Both the position numbers and the translations under genes were made by a program. A stretch of 64,000 nucleotides of DNA from Halictus rubicundus (lineage: Eukaryota > Arthropoda > Insecta > Hymenoptera > Halictidae), in NCBI RefSeq assembly GCF_050948215.1, contig NC_135150.1, forward strand, positions 18,641,943-18,705,942. Direction: 5' to 3'. Within the stretch, counting starts at the first letter, position 1, and every line of letters starts with the position of its first letter. The notes under the pieces were generated by a model that did no database searches, was not told the origin of the DNA, and saw only the letters and a list, made by a program, of their open reading frames with translations. This document shows, piece after piece, positions 35,720-47,739 of the stretch.

Positions 35720-38265
35720 CATCATTTTTCTTTTAAATTTTCAACATGAAAAGAAATATATAGAAGCGAAATATTCTAGGTTGGGAGAAATATTTCGTTT
35801 TGGATTTAAAGTAAACGAGCTATCCACAGTAACTGCGCGATGATAGAAAAATTGCGGCTCGATAGACCGGCTCGGGCCATCGATCAAAAAACAATGGGTC
35901 GCGTTATCCATTCTACAGTTTCCCGGGGGTAAATAGCGCTTGTAGTGCGCATTGTCGGCGATCAAATATTTTCGAACGGTTGTGCATATTCTGTCCGCGT
36001 GAGTCCCCATGAAAGCCCGGCGCCGGAAGCGAACGTGGTTGTCGGAAATGCCCTAACCTCGCGTAGGGTCGCGGAGATACGAGACGACGGGGGAAAGGGT
36101 TGGGCGCCAGGAAAAATCGGGGACAATGCTTCGTTAAGATACAACCGATGATCCAGCGGACCGAGGATGGCACGCCGATGGTACACGGGCTATCGCGATA
36201 TCTGAACCCGGCCCGGGAATTGGATTCCGGTAGATATTGTGTTTCATGGCGGACGCTGTTCCTCCGAAGACCCCGTGGACCACGCGATGCCCGGATGGGG
36301 CACCGTAACACGATGACAGAGCTTTCCAGGGACAATCGAGCAAGGTCCGCCGTTTGTACCTTGCCACTTGATGACGAGGGAAGGGACTATCTAAATATAA
36401 CGTTCCGGCAAGGGCTCGCTCGCTCGCGGCAAACCTGGATAATATCGATCTTCCCCCATACTTGTTCGGCAAACGCTCTACCCGGCGAGTCTCCGGACAC
36501 GTAGTTATCTACCGTAGATAGCTCGCCGTGCTTGCTCGACCACTATCACGTAACAACGCACGGTAATTAACCCTTTGCACCGCGGATTTTTTCAGAATTT
36601 TTACACCAAACAACTCCTGACGCTTTCAGCGTTTTATTCGAAACGTGCTTTCGGAGACAGCACGGTACTAATTTTTAAATCATTTTTTGAAATAGTAGTC
36701 TTGAAAATAGCCTGACAGGTACGCGTGTATTGCTTGTCTATTTAAAAGAAAAATTAATACTATACCGCATAATGCATATTTGAACAAGCAAATATCGAGA
36801 AACTGCTGAATTTAATATTCGCACGCTCTTTACGGTATAATAATTGTTTGAACATGTATATATCTATCCTCCTGAGGAATAGTTGAGGTTTATTCCTGAG
36901 GAATTTTTGCTTTGGTTATTATTGAAAACAAGGTCTAATAAATGTTATGTGAAATGTAGTGCTCATAGAGCTTTTAATTTTCACAAACTTGTAATACAAT
37001 GTTAAAATAAAATGTAATAAATAGTGTGATAAATGTATTAAATTAAAATGTAATGAATAGTGTGATAAATGTAATAAAATACAGGTTAAATAATTCAAAA
37101 TTTTTTAATTATTGTACGGGCTGAATAAGCAATGATAGCAACTATTCAATGGTACATTGCTTATTTAAAGAATCAATTGGAGATCTCGTAAATTCTTTCA
37201 CTAGCCTGCTGTGGATTTACGAATTCTAAAAGCGTGTCAAAGTTTGTAGAACTTTAGCCGCAGACACACTGCCACTTCCGGTGAAACAAATAAACGCTTT
37301 CTTGGAACTGATCGTGGTTGTATGTTACGGAAACGTTGTGTTCTCAAGTAATAAAAACTGTGAAAATTATAGTTTCCGAGAAACTTTTTCTTTAAGACTG
37401 GAGATTCATCTCGAACAGTTAACTACGATTCTTTGAACTGGATCGTGACTAATTAGACAAACTTACAGAAGCAAAATTTTGTAGCATTGAATCCATAGTC
37501 ATAAAAATTTGATTATTTTGTCTTGAATACTACTATATTTATCCTTTTCGAAAAATGTAATTTTAATGTATAATTTTCCTCGACAGACTTTGTTAAGTCT
37601 AATCCGAAAAATTAAACATTTTTGATACCGCCGAAACACTGAAATAAATTAAACAAAGTCACACAAATGTATATCTACCGAAATTTCGACAATATTCGAC
37701 AAATTATTGCATGTCCAGTGGTCGATACTTGCCCCTCCATCTTCCAATCGCGATAAATCGTGTGAACAGAGATTAATTAAGTAATAAAAGGAAAACGAGC
37801 GCACCCATATCTCATACACCCACACTTCCCGCCATTCGGTTTGAATCCGAGCGCGCTCGTGTAAATGCTGCCAGCGAGAACTCGACGAAGCAGCTCGTGC
37901 AACACTGGTCGATAACACACATTCTTCTTCGGCATCAATTAAAACACGAAACAAAATTAATATCGCAATTACTAGCCCATAGTTCCTCCAACCCTTCGTT
38001 CGCTTAATTAAAACCCTTCTGTACTCGACGTTTCTCTTATTATCCTCATTATCGACTGCAAATTGATCCGGCGACGTTACAGACACCCCTTTCAGAATTA
38101 AAGAAGCCCATGATACACGCATTTAACACACAAAATAACAGTTGCTTCGAAAAACATTTTAAAAATGTGGATCCTATTATACAATCCATCCTAAACGATC
38201 TTATTAATATTCAACATTCAAATTTTGACCGTAAAAAATATTAACGTTTCGTGTGAATGTTACGA
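35720..38265. other. Unannotated non-coding stretch
   Basis: A GC-rich island at 35.8-36.54 kb has four long overlapping frames on both strands (to 140 codons) and no domain I recognise. A TTAACCCTTTGCACCG end motif lies at about 36568. The remainder to 38.27 kb is AT-rich. Confidence 0.45.
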
Positions 38266-38268
38266 ATA

Positions 38269-38320
38269 GATTAAGGACTTTATGCATTTATGACAAAAGT
38301 GAGTGAATAGAATATAATAC
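38269..38320 (-). mobile_element. Fragment of the AGACTGCGGAT MITE family
   Basis: AGATTAAGGACTTTATGCAT followed by TTATGACAAAAGTGAG matches one end of full copies (for example 63038). The opposite end was not found. Confidence 0.5.
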
Positions 38321-38329
38321 AGTAAGTAT

Positions 38330-38990
38330 ATCAGAAGAATTTAAATAGCTATCCCATTGTTTACATTATTGAAGCTACTAAGAACGGAAATAAAATTTTA
38401 CTCATTAAAAATTGTTATTTTCCTTAAAATACCGCGGTATGGTTACTAATTAAAAACTTATTTACACCGATCTATGTTTAGCAGACCTCGTCGATCGATC
38501 CGCTCGAGTTGATCCGCTGTTAGCGTGTCGAACGCTGATCACTGCACTTTGAGGAATTCCGGAGGAAGCGTAAATAGTGGATTCAAGAAAACCTCGGATA
38601 ATGGTCGCTTAGGTTTTCGATTCGATGATAAAACGATCCGCGGGAGGATCCATTGGCAGATGGCGGTAGCATCGGCGTTGCGTTCATGCTCATAGACGCG
38701 GATAGGTGCGAATGTAACGAGTCCCACGGCGTTTTCGTCATTCAACGTGCAACCGTTGCAGATCGCACACACGGGCTCCGGACTCCCGGCTGCAACAAAG
38801 GCCCTCCTTCTTTAGAAATATCTTGCCCTTGTAAATTCGCCGTTACAAAGGCCAGCAGGCAAGGCCGTGAAAGGCTCTCGCAGAGATTCAAGTCATTGAG
38901 AATAGCTGCCGTTGTTGCTGAGAGCATTACTACCCTACCCTTTGTCGCGGCGGACCTTTCTTCCTGATAACACAGATATTGGACATCGTT
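38330..38990. other. Unannotated non-coding stretch
   Basis: AT-rich to about 38.46 kb, then GC-richer with overlapping frames on both strands (38539-39014). No recognisable product. Confidence 0.4.
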
Positions 38991-39000
38991 CGGGGAACTA

Positions 39001-39214
39001 TTAGGGGGACCCATAAAGTAATCAATTATTTTGAAATCTAAAACAAACGTTGTAGTAAATTCAAGTTTTTATTTCTGAATTTATTATATAATCTTCATCA
39101 TTATCAAGGACAGTTTGTCATCTTTCCTGCAAACTTTCAATCCCCTCGATCGGTACTGAACTAAAGGCAAAACAAATTATTTGCAAATAATTCATTACTT
39201 ATGGATACCCCTAA
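39001..39214 (-). mobile_element. 214-bp mariner MITE with complete ends
   Basis: The element begins TTAGGGGGACCCATAAAGTA and ends TACTTATGGATACCCCTAA, flanked by TA on both sides (38999-39000 and 39215-39216). The terminal inverted repeats are about 30 bp. Internally it keeps the last codons of the mariner transposase frame (minus strand), including the inverse of AAGATGACAAACTGTCCTTG and GATAATGATGAAGATTATAT. It is joined directly to the 5' terminal region (CTTTAGTTCAGTACCGATCG). It is thus a deletion derivative of the element at 25679-26262. Confidence 0.85.
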
Positions 39215-39540
39215 TATTTATTTCGCAAGATTAATCGTACCTCGCACAATATGCTCCTCTTACGGGCGCTCGTTATCGATCACATTTCAATCGGTCCCCC
39301 GAAAACGGAAGCTCCTCACAGAATTTTTATTTTATTTTATTTGACTTTGTAACGATATCCTATTGAAGTGCATAAATTCAGCCTTAAAACCACCCCTACT
39401 ATGCTTTATAACACCATTGATCTATAATTCAGTGATCAATTAACAGCTATTCAATAATATGTTGTTGTTGCTTAAAGATATCTTTAACAGGAGTCATGCA
39501 GATTAATAAAAAATTGCAAATTCCGAGTTATATCTTATCA

Positions 39541-39691
39541 CTAGGATTTTATGCATTTATGGCAAAAATCATTAGTAAAAACATTAGAAAAATTTTTAAA
39601 TACTGTTGCATTATTTTCAACCTATTAGACATATTAAGTTTGTTGCAATTCAGGTAGAAAATTTTTATTTTGCATAAAGATCCGCAATCTA
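39541..39691 (-). mobile_element. AGACTGCGGAT-family MITE, shortened copy
   Basis: It starts CTAGGATTTTATGCATTTAT and ends TTTTGCATAAAGATCCGCAA followed by TCTA. The interior matches 63038-63237 closely (TTTTTAAATACTGTTGCATT, TTCAACCTATTA) but lacks about 50 bp. Confidence 0.75.
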
Positions 39692-39699
39692 CTTATCAC

Positions 39700-40280
39700 A
39701 ACTGGTTAGAACAGCTATCGATTTAATTTTACCGCCACAAACTAAACAATTAAGCGACGTAAGTTTTTAAGTCACTGTCTCTCGAGTAATATTCGTAGAC
39801 GAAAGGCAATGGCAATGGCGTTCGTGGCAATTTATGCCACGGATGCACAGCTTTTTTCTAGTTAATACGAGCCCCGCTCATCCTTTAATTAGACTTGACG
39901 TTCACTAATTTAGTGATGATGAATTGGACGTTCCGCGGCGGGAAGTTACGCAAGTGTTCATTCCATAATGACGGAAACATTAGAGAGAAATACTTTTACT
40001 GTTCCGCTGTTGATGTTTACGGTACTATATTTAGTCCAGCAATTACTACTTTATCTACGTAGCAATTCTAAAAAAAAACCTCTACGTCGATAATTGAAAG
40101 ACGGCATTGGTATCAGTCGTTTGAACCGATGTTTTTGTCTGTAACATCTTTGTCAGATGAATAATTTATACCGTGCTGATTACATTATACAATGTTGCTG
40201 TCCTGCATTGGAATCGACGATATAAACAGTCTAGCAATTATACTTGATGAATATGAGTTGCTCATGAGATACTTTGTGCT
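39700..40280. other. Unannotated non-coding stretch
   Basis: No gene or element recognised between two MITE copies. Confidence 0.45.
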
Positions 40281-40285
40281 ATTAG

Positions 40286-40486
40286 TAGACTGCGGATCTT
40301 TATGCAAAATAAGAAATATTTGCATTTATTGCAATGCACAGGGGGCAAATAAAAAATTTGTTCTTCCTTTAATCATCTTATTAAACTGGAACTAATACGC
40401 TGATGTCCTTAAAGGTTTTCAATATGGCCGCTGCTTTAAATTGTGCTTACCCATTTTTGTCATAAATGCATAAAATCCGCAGTCTA
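40286..40486 (+). mobile_element. AGACTGCGGAT-family MITE, full copy
   Basis: It starts TAGACTGCGGATCTTTATGC and ends ATGCATAAAATCCGCAGTCT-A, about 200 bp. The ends are nearly perfect inverted repeats. The interior differs from the 13424 copy, so only the terminal ~45 bp on each side are well conserved. Confidence 0.8.
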
Positions 40487-40489
40487 GTT

Positions 40490-41915
40490 ATTAGTAATAG
40501 GAACTGCCATTTAATATTAATGATTTAAAGAAGTACAAGAAATTGTACATTTCAGGCCGAATAAAATTGTCTTCGCGTTTTGTAACTGCAAGGCCAACCG
40601 AAAGCAATTCAACGCTTTCGATATTTTGCTCGTAATAGCCCGCGTGACTATGACAGCGTACTATTTTTCACGATCCGTAAAGTGTGTCCAGAGATATCGG
40701 GACATTTGTGCAATAACAGCGATACCATTTAAAAAGGCGAACTTTCGAAAATTCACTAGCGATTACGTAACGGCCTTATCTGCTCTCTATTTGCGCAAAT
40801 ACTTCATGCCCCGCAAAGGAAAAACGCACGAACGTTGAAACACATCATGCGACTGCTGTGCATTATAGTGAAACCGAGTTCTTCGAACAGATTTCCTAAA
40901 AGACATATACCTACAGCAAAAAAGAAAAGAAAAGAAGCCTCGAACAGAAACCGCGCTTCTTGCTCAATGCTTCTCGTTTCTCTCCCCTCCCCGTCCTCTC
41001 TCCAGTAAATGGTAACCGACAGTTCTTACAAAACATTTTTTTTCTACTAGGAAAACGACATTCAACGATCCTCGGCCGCTTTGTCTTCGTATTAGGATTG
41101 TTCTGCTAATTGCTTCGGATCGACACCCGCAAAGTTCTGCGATGCTCTCGCAACACGAGAAAATTAAAAAAAAATTCGGACGACTCGAGAATTTGTTAAC
41201 TGTCTCAGCGCGGTTTCTATCTTGTTCCGTTATTATTTTCCTGTTTTTAAAAATTATTGAATAAACGTTAGCATTGGGAAAAAATTAGTTTACTTACTAT
41301 TTAAATCATTTTTTAATACAGTACGAAACGACTGAAGTTTCTTTGACAATTCATCTTCTCTAGAAACTCTGCCTAATTCTTAAAAAATTTTTCGTTGAAG
41401 ACTGTAAGAGTAGGGCGAATATCAAATTTTAATTCACAATTTTAAGTGTAGTATAGTATTGTTAAAATTGTCTTTCTGTACGTATAAATTTAATTCTTTA
41501 TAGGAAATCGTTCCATCATTCCATCTCGTATTTCTCGATTAAATCCTTTTCCCTCGCGCTCGGACGGGTTTGTAAAAACAAAATCAATCCAAGGTGGGGC
41601 TACAAGTACACCTGGATATTTTGCAGAGAAAATCCCGGCGAAACCGCCGTCCACGGTATCCGCTGAAGAAACAGAAAAACCGATGAACCAGGAAAACTGC
41701 GCGAGGTTGTTGATAAAGGTGAGCTAGGTGCAACGTTCTTGGCGGTTCTGCGGCGATTAACAATCGGGAGACGTTGCCCCCGGTGGATCCGAATTGAATA
41801 AATCGCCGTCACGCTCGAGGAAACCTTTTCGTACCCGGGGTACTCGAGGTACAAAAAGGGTTTCGTCTCGGTTTCTCTCTCGCGGTACAATCCCCTTAAC
41901 GCGGAGCGGATCGAA
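40490..41915. other. Unannotated non-coding stretch
   Basis: AT-rich, then GC-richer from about 41.58 kb. Overlapping frames on both strands at 41.6-42.0 kb have no recognisable product. Confidence 0.45.
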
Positions 41916-41919
41916 CCCG

Positions 41920-41946
41920 TGCGGCGCGGCGCGGCGCGGCGCGCGG
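41920..41946. repeat. (GCGGC)n pentanucleotide run
   Basis: About five units of GCGGC/GCGCG, immediately upstream of the first copy of the CG-rich duplication. Confidence 0.85.
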
Positions 41947-42018
41947 TGCATGCTCGAGGTGCTCGAGAGATCGCATCTTTTCACGAATGGTCTCACGTGA
42001 TACCACTATAATGTCATA

Positions 42019-42154
42019 CGTCGTAACGATCGCGGCATAGTAATAGTCCGCGGCTGTCACGCTAGCAGCCCGACTCGGCCCGACCCGGCCCGCGGCAACC
42101 ACACGGATTCATTCAGCGCGCGTGTACACGCGTGAACTGGCGCACAATCGATCG
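42019..42154 (+). repeat. CG-rich direct duplication, copy 1
   Basis: About 136 bp are repeated at 42660-42797 in the same orientation. Shared blocks in order are TAATAGTCCGCGGCTGTCAC, GCTAGCA, CCCGACTCGGCCCGA, CCGGCCCG, GATTCATTCAGCGC, CGTGTACACGC and ATCGATCG. It has no terminal inverted repeat and is unlike any transposon family here. It has many CpGs and a GTGTACAC palindrome. Function unknown. A duplicated regulatory or promoter-like module is one possibility. Confidence 0.75.
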
Positions 42155-42159
42155 CAGCA

Positions 42160-42655
42160 ACGCGCTACTCTGAATCTTCATTTATGAACAATCGATTTTT
42201 TTACCATCTCATTAGCTATAAGTACAATACGCGCGCAAAAAGAATTTGTTTAATCTCGTAAATCGTAGTTACAGGCGTTTAAGAAAGCGTACTCTATCAA
42301 AAAAAAAAATATACAACTCATGTAATGTTGATTAGTTTCACTTGGAAAAAAACACACGTATAGTTTAAATACCAAGAAATATGTGTGCAAAATGCCAACG
42401 CAAAAGGTTGAACAGTTTTCCTGAAAAAAATTCGAACCATCGACAATTAGAACTCGTAGTAGTAAATCCTTGTAACTTGTAATGTCGAAACTGTAAGTCA
42501 AAAATTGTACTTCTGTTACACCGCGACTGTTTAGTTTGAAGAGGTATAGTCTTTATCCGAAATCATAGGCTAAGGGATCAGAGACATAAGTCAAGTTTCG
42601 GTTTCAACACCGAATATTATATTATATTATATTTCGCGCACAGGTCTCGGCGTAG
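42160..42655. other. Spacer between duplicated CG-rich blocks
   Basis: AT-rich sequence with no element recognised. A short (ATATT)n run at 42613-42632 precedes the second copy. Confidence 0.5.
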
Positions 42656-42659
42656 GAAT

Positions 42660-42797
42660 CGTCGTGACGTAATAATAGTCCGCGGCTGTCACGCTAGCAA
42701 GTCCGACGCGGCCCGACTCGGCCCGATCCGGCCCGTGACTCGCACACTGATTCATTCAGCGCACGTGTACACGCTTGAACCGGAGCAAAATCGATCG
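42660..42797 (+). repeat. CG-rich direct duplication, copy 2
   Basis: It matches 42019-42154 block for block, with several substitutions and small indels. The CGGCCCGA unit is expanded here to three near-copies. Offset between copies is about 641 bp. Confidence 0.75.
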
Positions 42798-42878
42798 GAT
42801 TAATATTCCGAAACTGTAAACCATCGAACGAACGACCATCCTCCTACGGACGGTCTCTCTTAATGACGTCGACTGTTC

Positions 42879-42891
42879 TCCTCTCTCCCTC

Positions 42892-42940
<49 letters not shown>
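42879..42940. repeat. (CT)n microsatellite
   Basis: An imperfect CT-rich start is followed by an uninterrupted run of about 19 CT units. Confidence 0.95.
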
Positions 42941-42942
<2 letters not shown>

Positions 42943-43290
42943 CGTTTCGTCGACCGCCCCGAGGCCCGACGAAGTTATGCGAACCGTTTCAAGGTATCTA
43001 GGTTTACGACGTAGACACGGATTGCTTGTTCTTTGGTTCTGCTCGAACGTGCAGATTGATCTTTCCTGATGAAAAGGGGACTGCCGGTCCTCGCCATTGG
43101 CCACGGAAAATTGTACGCTGCCGGACAAAATCATAAGACAAATCGAAAATTACTGGAGTCAGAGATTCGCGTCGAGTTTATCGGATATTGTGAAATGTGG
43201 AACGATTTGTTTGCAGCCAGCACGTTCGCTGATTAAATGCACAGTACAGGACGGTTTCGTTCGAAGCTGCATATGGACAAAATTAGAAAC

Positions 43291-43470
43291 AGACTGCGGA
43301 TTTTATGCATGCATTTCAAAATTCAGTGCATAGAACACAAAATACTAAAAACGGAAAAAGGATTTTCATATTATTTACATTGTTGGGAGGAGGAATATAA
43401 TTTTGATTTAACCCCAGCTCCATGCACTTGACGCAGACAATTCTTATTTTACGTAAAGATCCTTACTCTA
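43291..43470 (-). mobile_element. AGACTGCGGAT-family MITE, diverged copy
   Basis: The left end AGACTGCGGATTTTATGCAT is well kept. The right end, TTATTTTACGTAAAGATCCT then TACTCTA, is degraded. The interior has little similarity to other copies. Confidence 0.6.
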
Positions 43471-43669
43471 ATTATAAGAAACACATAAAATAGTGCCCCA
43501 GGCGATATAATTAGACAGAACATTATCAGAAGAACTGTACTAAGAATGTAAAGTAAAGAACGGTTTACCCGTAGCTAGTCTCCAATATTTTTATCAATTT
43601 CGTTCCATTATAACCTGTAGAATACTATTTTTGTCGTCACTGTTGCTTATGACTACATATACTGCGGAT

Positions 43670-43824
43670 CTTTACATGAAATAAAAATTGTCTTTGTGAA
43701 TTAAGAGCGGCAGAGGTTCAATAAAAATGTATATCTACTCATAATAATTTTAATAACTTGAGAATAACGTAACGGTATTTGTGAATTGTTCATATTTGTC
43801 GTAAATGCATAAAATCCGGTGCTT
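43670..43824 (+). mobile_element. AGACTGCGGAT-family MITE, diverged copy
   Basis: TACTGCGGATCTTTACATGA on the left and TTGTCGTAAATGCATAAAAT, then CCGGTGCTTA, on the right. About 155 bp. Confidence 0.65.
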
Positions 43825-43829
43825 ACAAC

Positions 43830-44405
43830 TTTTTCCAAATGGTACTCGATTATTTTTGTTCGTATCGAATACTGTTTACATTAATCTTTTAATTTGCCAA
43901 ATAAATGAGTGAACGCAACACGAAGCCCTTGTTTTGGAGTTGCATTGGCGTTCGTCCATCTTTTTCTTGAAATTCGCAGCCGAATTCGAGGGAGCGACCG
44001 GCGTGTTTGATGGACGAAATCAAAATTCTTTAGGGCTTCCACCGAATTAGCGGTATGATGGAAAGTTCATTATATCGGGCTTTTAATCTGTCGGCTTCGT
44101 TCTCCTTAACCACTTGATTCCTGTTGTGGTGGTCGCGAGGTCGTTGCCCATGTCCGAGGTCAGTTCGAGTGGCTGTACGCTCTGTGCCCGCGAGGTATGA
44201 CGAATTTTTCAAATTGATGCGCGATAGTCGAATGAATAATCGTCCGGTGAAAGATTAATCCTTTTGTTCCATGCTCATGTGCTTGCCGGGAAACGTAAGA
44301 ACACGTTCTACGTAAATGGTCCGGTACACAAAACACGTACGATTTTATAGATCATGCTCTCGTACCGCGAATACTTGTGCCAAGAATTTTGTTACTCTAT
44401 TAATT
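43830..44405. other. Unannotated non-coding stretch
   Basis: No gene or element recognised between two MITE copies. Confidence 0.45.
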
Positions 44406-44410
44406 ATTAA

Positions 44411-44618
44411 ACTGCGGATCTCCAAACGAATATAGATCCCCGTGCATTAGTAAAAAAAAACTAGTGAAGAAACCTCAATGTATTCCGTTAAGAATTATAT
44501 TAATGTCGAAATGAAATAAAAATGTGGTCGAAAAAATGGCAGAACTCTTGGTCTAATGCAACATTTATCAGACGTTTAAGTATATCGCATGCTATAAATG
44601 CATAAAAATCGCAGTCTA
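44411..44618 (+). mobile_element. AGACTGCGGAT-family MITE
   Basis: The left end is ACTGCGGATCTCCAAACGAA. The right end is GCTATAAATGCATAAAAATC, then GCAGTCTA. About 208 bp, with terminal regions recognisable and the interior diverged. Confidence 0.7.
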
Positions 44619-44624
44619 CCGATT

Positions 44625-45240
44625 ACATTTCGTTTAATCAATCATAATGCCTTTCGCACTATCGGAAAATGTATGTTTAAAGAGCTAATAAATAAGTGCA
44701 AGCAACCGATGTATCGTCGAGTTCTAACGAATGTAGCGCGAACGTTTAATCGAATGTTTCATGAGTAAATGATTATCGACGCCGAAACCGAAACTCGCCG
44801 CTCCGATGAATACAGAACAGAGTGAAAATTCCGGGTCCTGGAAACTGGAGGAGTCAACGACCAGACAAAGCGGAATCGGGATCGATGGGTTGGGAGAAAA
44901 GAACGGGCGAAATCCGTGAAACGCGGCACTGGCGAAAGGTGAGGTGGACAGTGGTCAGAGGGTCAAGGGTTTGGCCTAGGCTGGTCAAAGCTGATGGCCA
45001 CAAGTGGCCGAAGAAAGTGAAGGGTTGAGGTGGAGTTCCACAGAACCGTGCACCTCAAACACGGAATATCTTCGCAATTCCGAACCCTTCTGTTCGCGGC
45101 AAAAAGCGACACAAACTTTCCCAAATTAATCCACTGTACAAGCAGACAACTTTTTTATATCTCAGCCGCCGATTTTATCAAAATAAATTGTCTCCGATTT
45201 TTTTCTTTCATTATAAAATGTTCTCATTCGTGATTAAACT
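44625..45240. other. Unannotated non-coding stretch
   Basis: A short plus-strand frame at 44822-45028 is G-rich and Trp/Lys/Arg-rich, which reflects the purine-rich DNA. I do not regard it as a gene. Confidence 0.4.
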
Positions 45241-45246
45241 TCCACA

Positions 45247-45387
45247 CAGAGTCTTCTATCGATATATGTCGCAAATACCTAGCTAATAAATGTCGGGTAC
45301 GACATTCAGCGGGAATCAAACAATAGTGTCTCCTGGACGATATATGTCGCCAAGACCCGTGTTATTGACGTATATCGAGAAGACACT
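45247..45387 (-). mobile_element. Pogo-like MITE, family P, rearranged copy
   Basis: The left end, CAGAGTCTTCTATCGATATA, is followed by TGTCGC. A second, internal start (GTGTCTCCTGGACGATATAT) at about 45327 leads to the normal right end TATATCGAGAAGACACT. The internal block GTCTCCTG(G/A)ACGATA is shared only with the 57345 copy, so these two form a subfamily. Confidence 0.6.
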
Positions 45388-45394
45388 AACAAAG

Positions 45395-47365
45395 TAACAA
45401 ATCCAATTGCATTGAATGTTTGGTAGCTCCGAGGTCAAGAAAGATAATAATGTAGCGACAGTGGATTTGTTGCTACTGAGTATAAAAATATTTTAATATC
45501 GATTAGAGGTAACAGGTATGAGCCCGTTAGAGTTCATGAGTGCTGTAATATGAGTCTTACTCTTCAGCTTTAAGTGGAAACAATTTTCTCGCGCGACAAT
45601 TGAAATAGTGCTAAACCCTGAATGTTTAGCAATTTTCTAAACGGTACATTCAAGCGGTTTTTATTCAATTGTTCGGAGACACGGTGCTCTTGGAGACCGC
45701 AAGAGCCTCGCAGCACCGTCGAAGTGCCATTGTATCAATAAGTACACAGCGAATTGCATTTTCTACTTGAATGACGGCACCGAGTAGGTAATTCCAAACT
45801 CGTGTCCGGCAATGCGCGTGCATTGCTCACGATTATCGAGCGAATTGCACGAACGTGCTGTGCGTCCACTCGTGCACAAATTAGGAGAAAATCCTACGGA
45901 ATTTCACAAGCTCGATTGCCTAATTTTGAACTTTGACGTCAGCCGACGTTCGTCACACGCTAGAGCTCTCTAAAAGATTAACATCGCCGGTGTCGTTACG
46001 CCTTGTTTAGAAGCGTTCAATTCCTTTGGCGATGGCAAGCAGCTACCACTGTGACCTCATTAAGCTCGATCTTTGGCTCAATAAAGAGAAAATGGTCGAC
46101 CGGCGGAACTATACCCGATTTCACCGAATAGTCACAATCAATTCTTTACGCGAAAAACAAAAGAGAAACGGTGCGTTGCGTCAGATATCGCCGGAAGGTG
46201 ACAATTTTCTGACGTGAGAAACAGAAGGTGCCATTGCTCGAACGCTTTCGAGAAATGCCGGAACTCGATGACTGATGTCGCGCTTTTTTCTCCCCTGCCG
46301 CAGTTGCACCGTGCGTCAGTCGGATCGTAACAGAGAATTTTTACTAATTACGCAAGCGTAATGACGCAGGTCGCCTAACATCGGAAGCTGGGAATTGGAT
46401 TTGGTCCACAGCCTCGCCGGGAACTGCTTGATAGTCAAGGATGAGAAACGATTATCGCGTCAAGGCTTCTCGATTCGTTGGGAAAGAAACTATGTATATC
46501 GCTATCGTGATATTACGACTATCGTCGCACATGTTCTTTCTTTCTTTTTTTTTTTCTGTCGTCGCTCCTTTTTATCATTTAATTTTTATGATCGAATGAG
46601 TCGGCGAAATCGCCCGACCCCCTTTCTCATTGACGACACCGCTCTCGGAATGGCAATAAACGTCTGGGAAAATCGGAGGGTTGTAAATTTCGCGCGTCAT
46701 ACGCTCAACTACGCTCTCTAAAAATACAGACACTCAGCTAATGGCATGCGACAGTTGTTTGGACTCGGGAGTCGTTCGAACTGATCATTTCTACGATCTC
46801 GTGTAAACATAATCGCTGCGAAATTATTTATTTCGATATTAGCGTCCCGTTTTCCTGTTGGCTGTTTCCACGAAAGTTATTTCGAGAAATGTATAACTTA
46901 ACAGAGCTAATGAATATTTGTCTTTGGGATTGAATCGTTGTTGTGCTTGTCGGAAATATTGAAAATCCAATTTTTTAAACGAAGAGACCTTTATCGAAAG
47001 ATACGAACCAGTTCGAGGAAATGTCTATACAATTTAATCATTTCCGCGAGTATAACCGAAGACTGCAGAAGGAAAATGTTGAATATTAATTGCATAACTT
47101 TATTGGTTCTGTCACTAGAAAATCACCAATACCAGTGCTGCAACAGATGAAGGAGACGTGTCCCATTACTCAAGACATTGTTGAAAATATTAAATTTCTA
47201 ATAAATCGATACAACTGAAGATAAACTTAGGGAAATTTGAAAAATGTACTTTTCAAGGGAACATGTTAAACTATTTGTCTCGTCATTTGCTATGCTTTGT
47301 TCTTGTCAGGAAAATACAATTAGTGCCAAAACTAAGACAGGTGAGAAAGCGTGTTACTTTGTGCG
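45395..47365. other. Unannotated non-coding stretch
   Basis: No gene or element recognised. The frames at 46026-46217 and 46395-46721 are isolated and show no recognisable domain. Confidence 0.4.
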
Positions 47366-47373
47366 AAAATATA

Positions 47374-47736
47374 CAGGGTGTTCATTTGAAAACTCTCCAG
47401 CCGAATATCTCGACAAGTATGAAAGATATTGCAAAAGTGTAAAACACGTGTCCAAGGATTTCGAGGGGGAAAGTGGAGGGCAGTATCAGTTTTTTATTTG
47501 GGTGGCGTTTTCAAGGTCGGTTGAAGGTCAACTTTGTTTTTTCAAATGGAAACCTATATTTTTTATTATGGGATCGTATTGTACGTAAAAAGACCAGCAA
47601 TTTTCGTAGGAAAGTTTTTTTATCCGCGCACTAGTTTCAAAGTTGACTTTCAAATGACCTTGAAAACGCCACTGGACACGTGTTTTACACTTTTGTAATA
47701 TCTTTCATACTTTTTGAGATATTCGGCTGGAAAGTT
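47374..47736. mobile_element. Foldback element with CAGGG ends (family C), right tip missing
   Basis: It starts TA-CAGGGTGTTCATTTGAAAAC and continues CTCTCCAGCCGAATATCTCG. The inverse arm ends ATATTCGGCTGGAAAGTT, after which the expected terminal ~18 bp are replaced by unrelated sequence. The arms are about 160 bp long: GTGGCGTTTTCAAGGTC pairs with GACCTTGAAAACGCCAC (the latter with a short insert), and GTGTAAAACACGTGTCC pairs with GGACACGTGTTTTACAC. A second copy is at 56941-57344. Confidence 0.75.
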
Positions 47737-47739
47737 CCG

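Noticed and set aside
35913..36504. Cluster of long frames in a GC-rich island
   Set aside because: Four frames on both strands overlap over 600 bp. Peptides show no conserved pattern or domain.
47244..47588. 114-codon frame
   Set aside because: Most of it lies inside the foldback element at 47374-47736.
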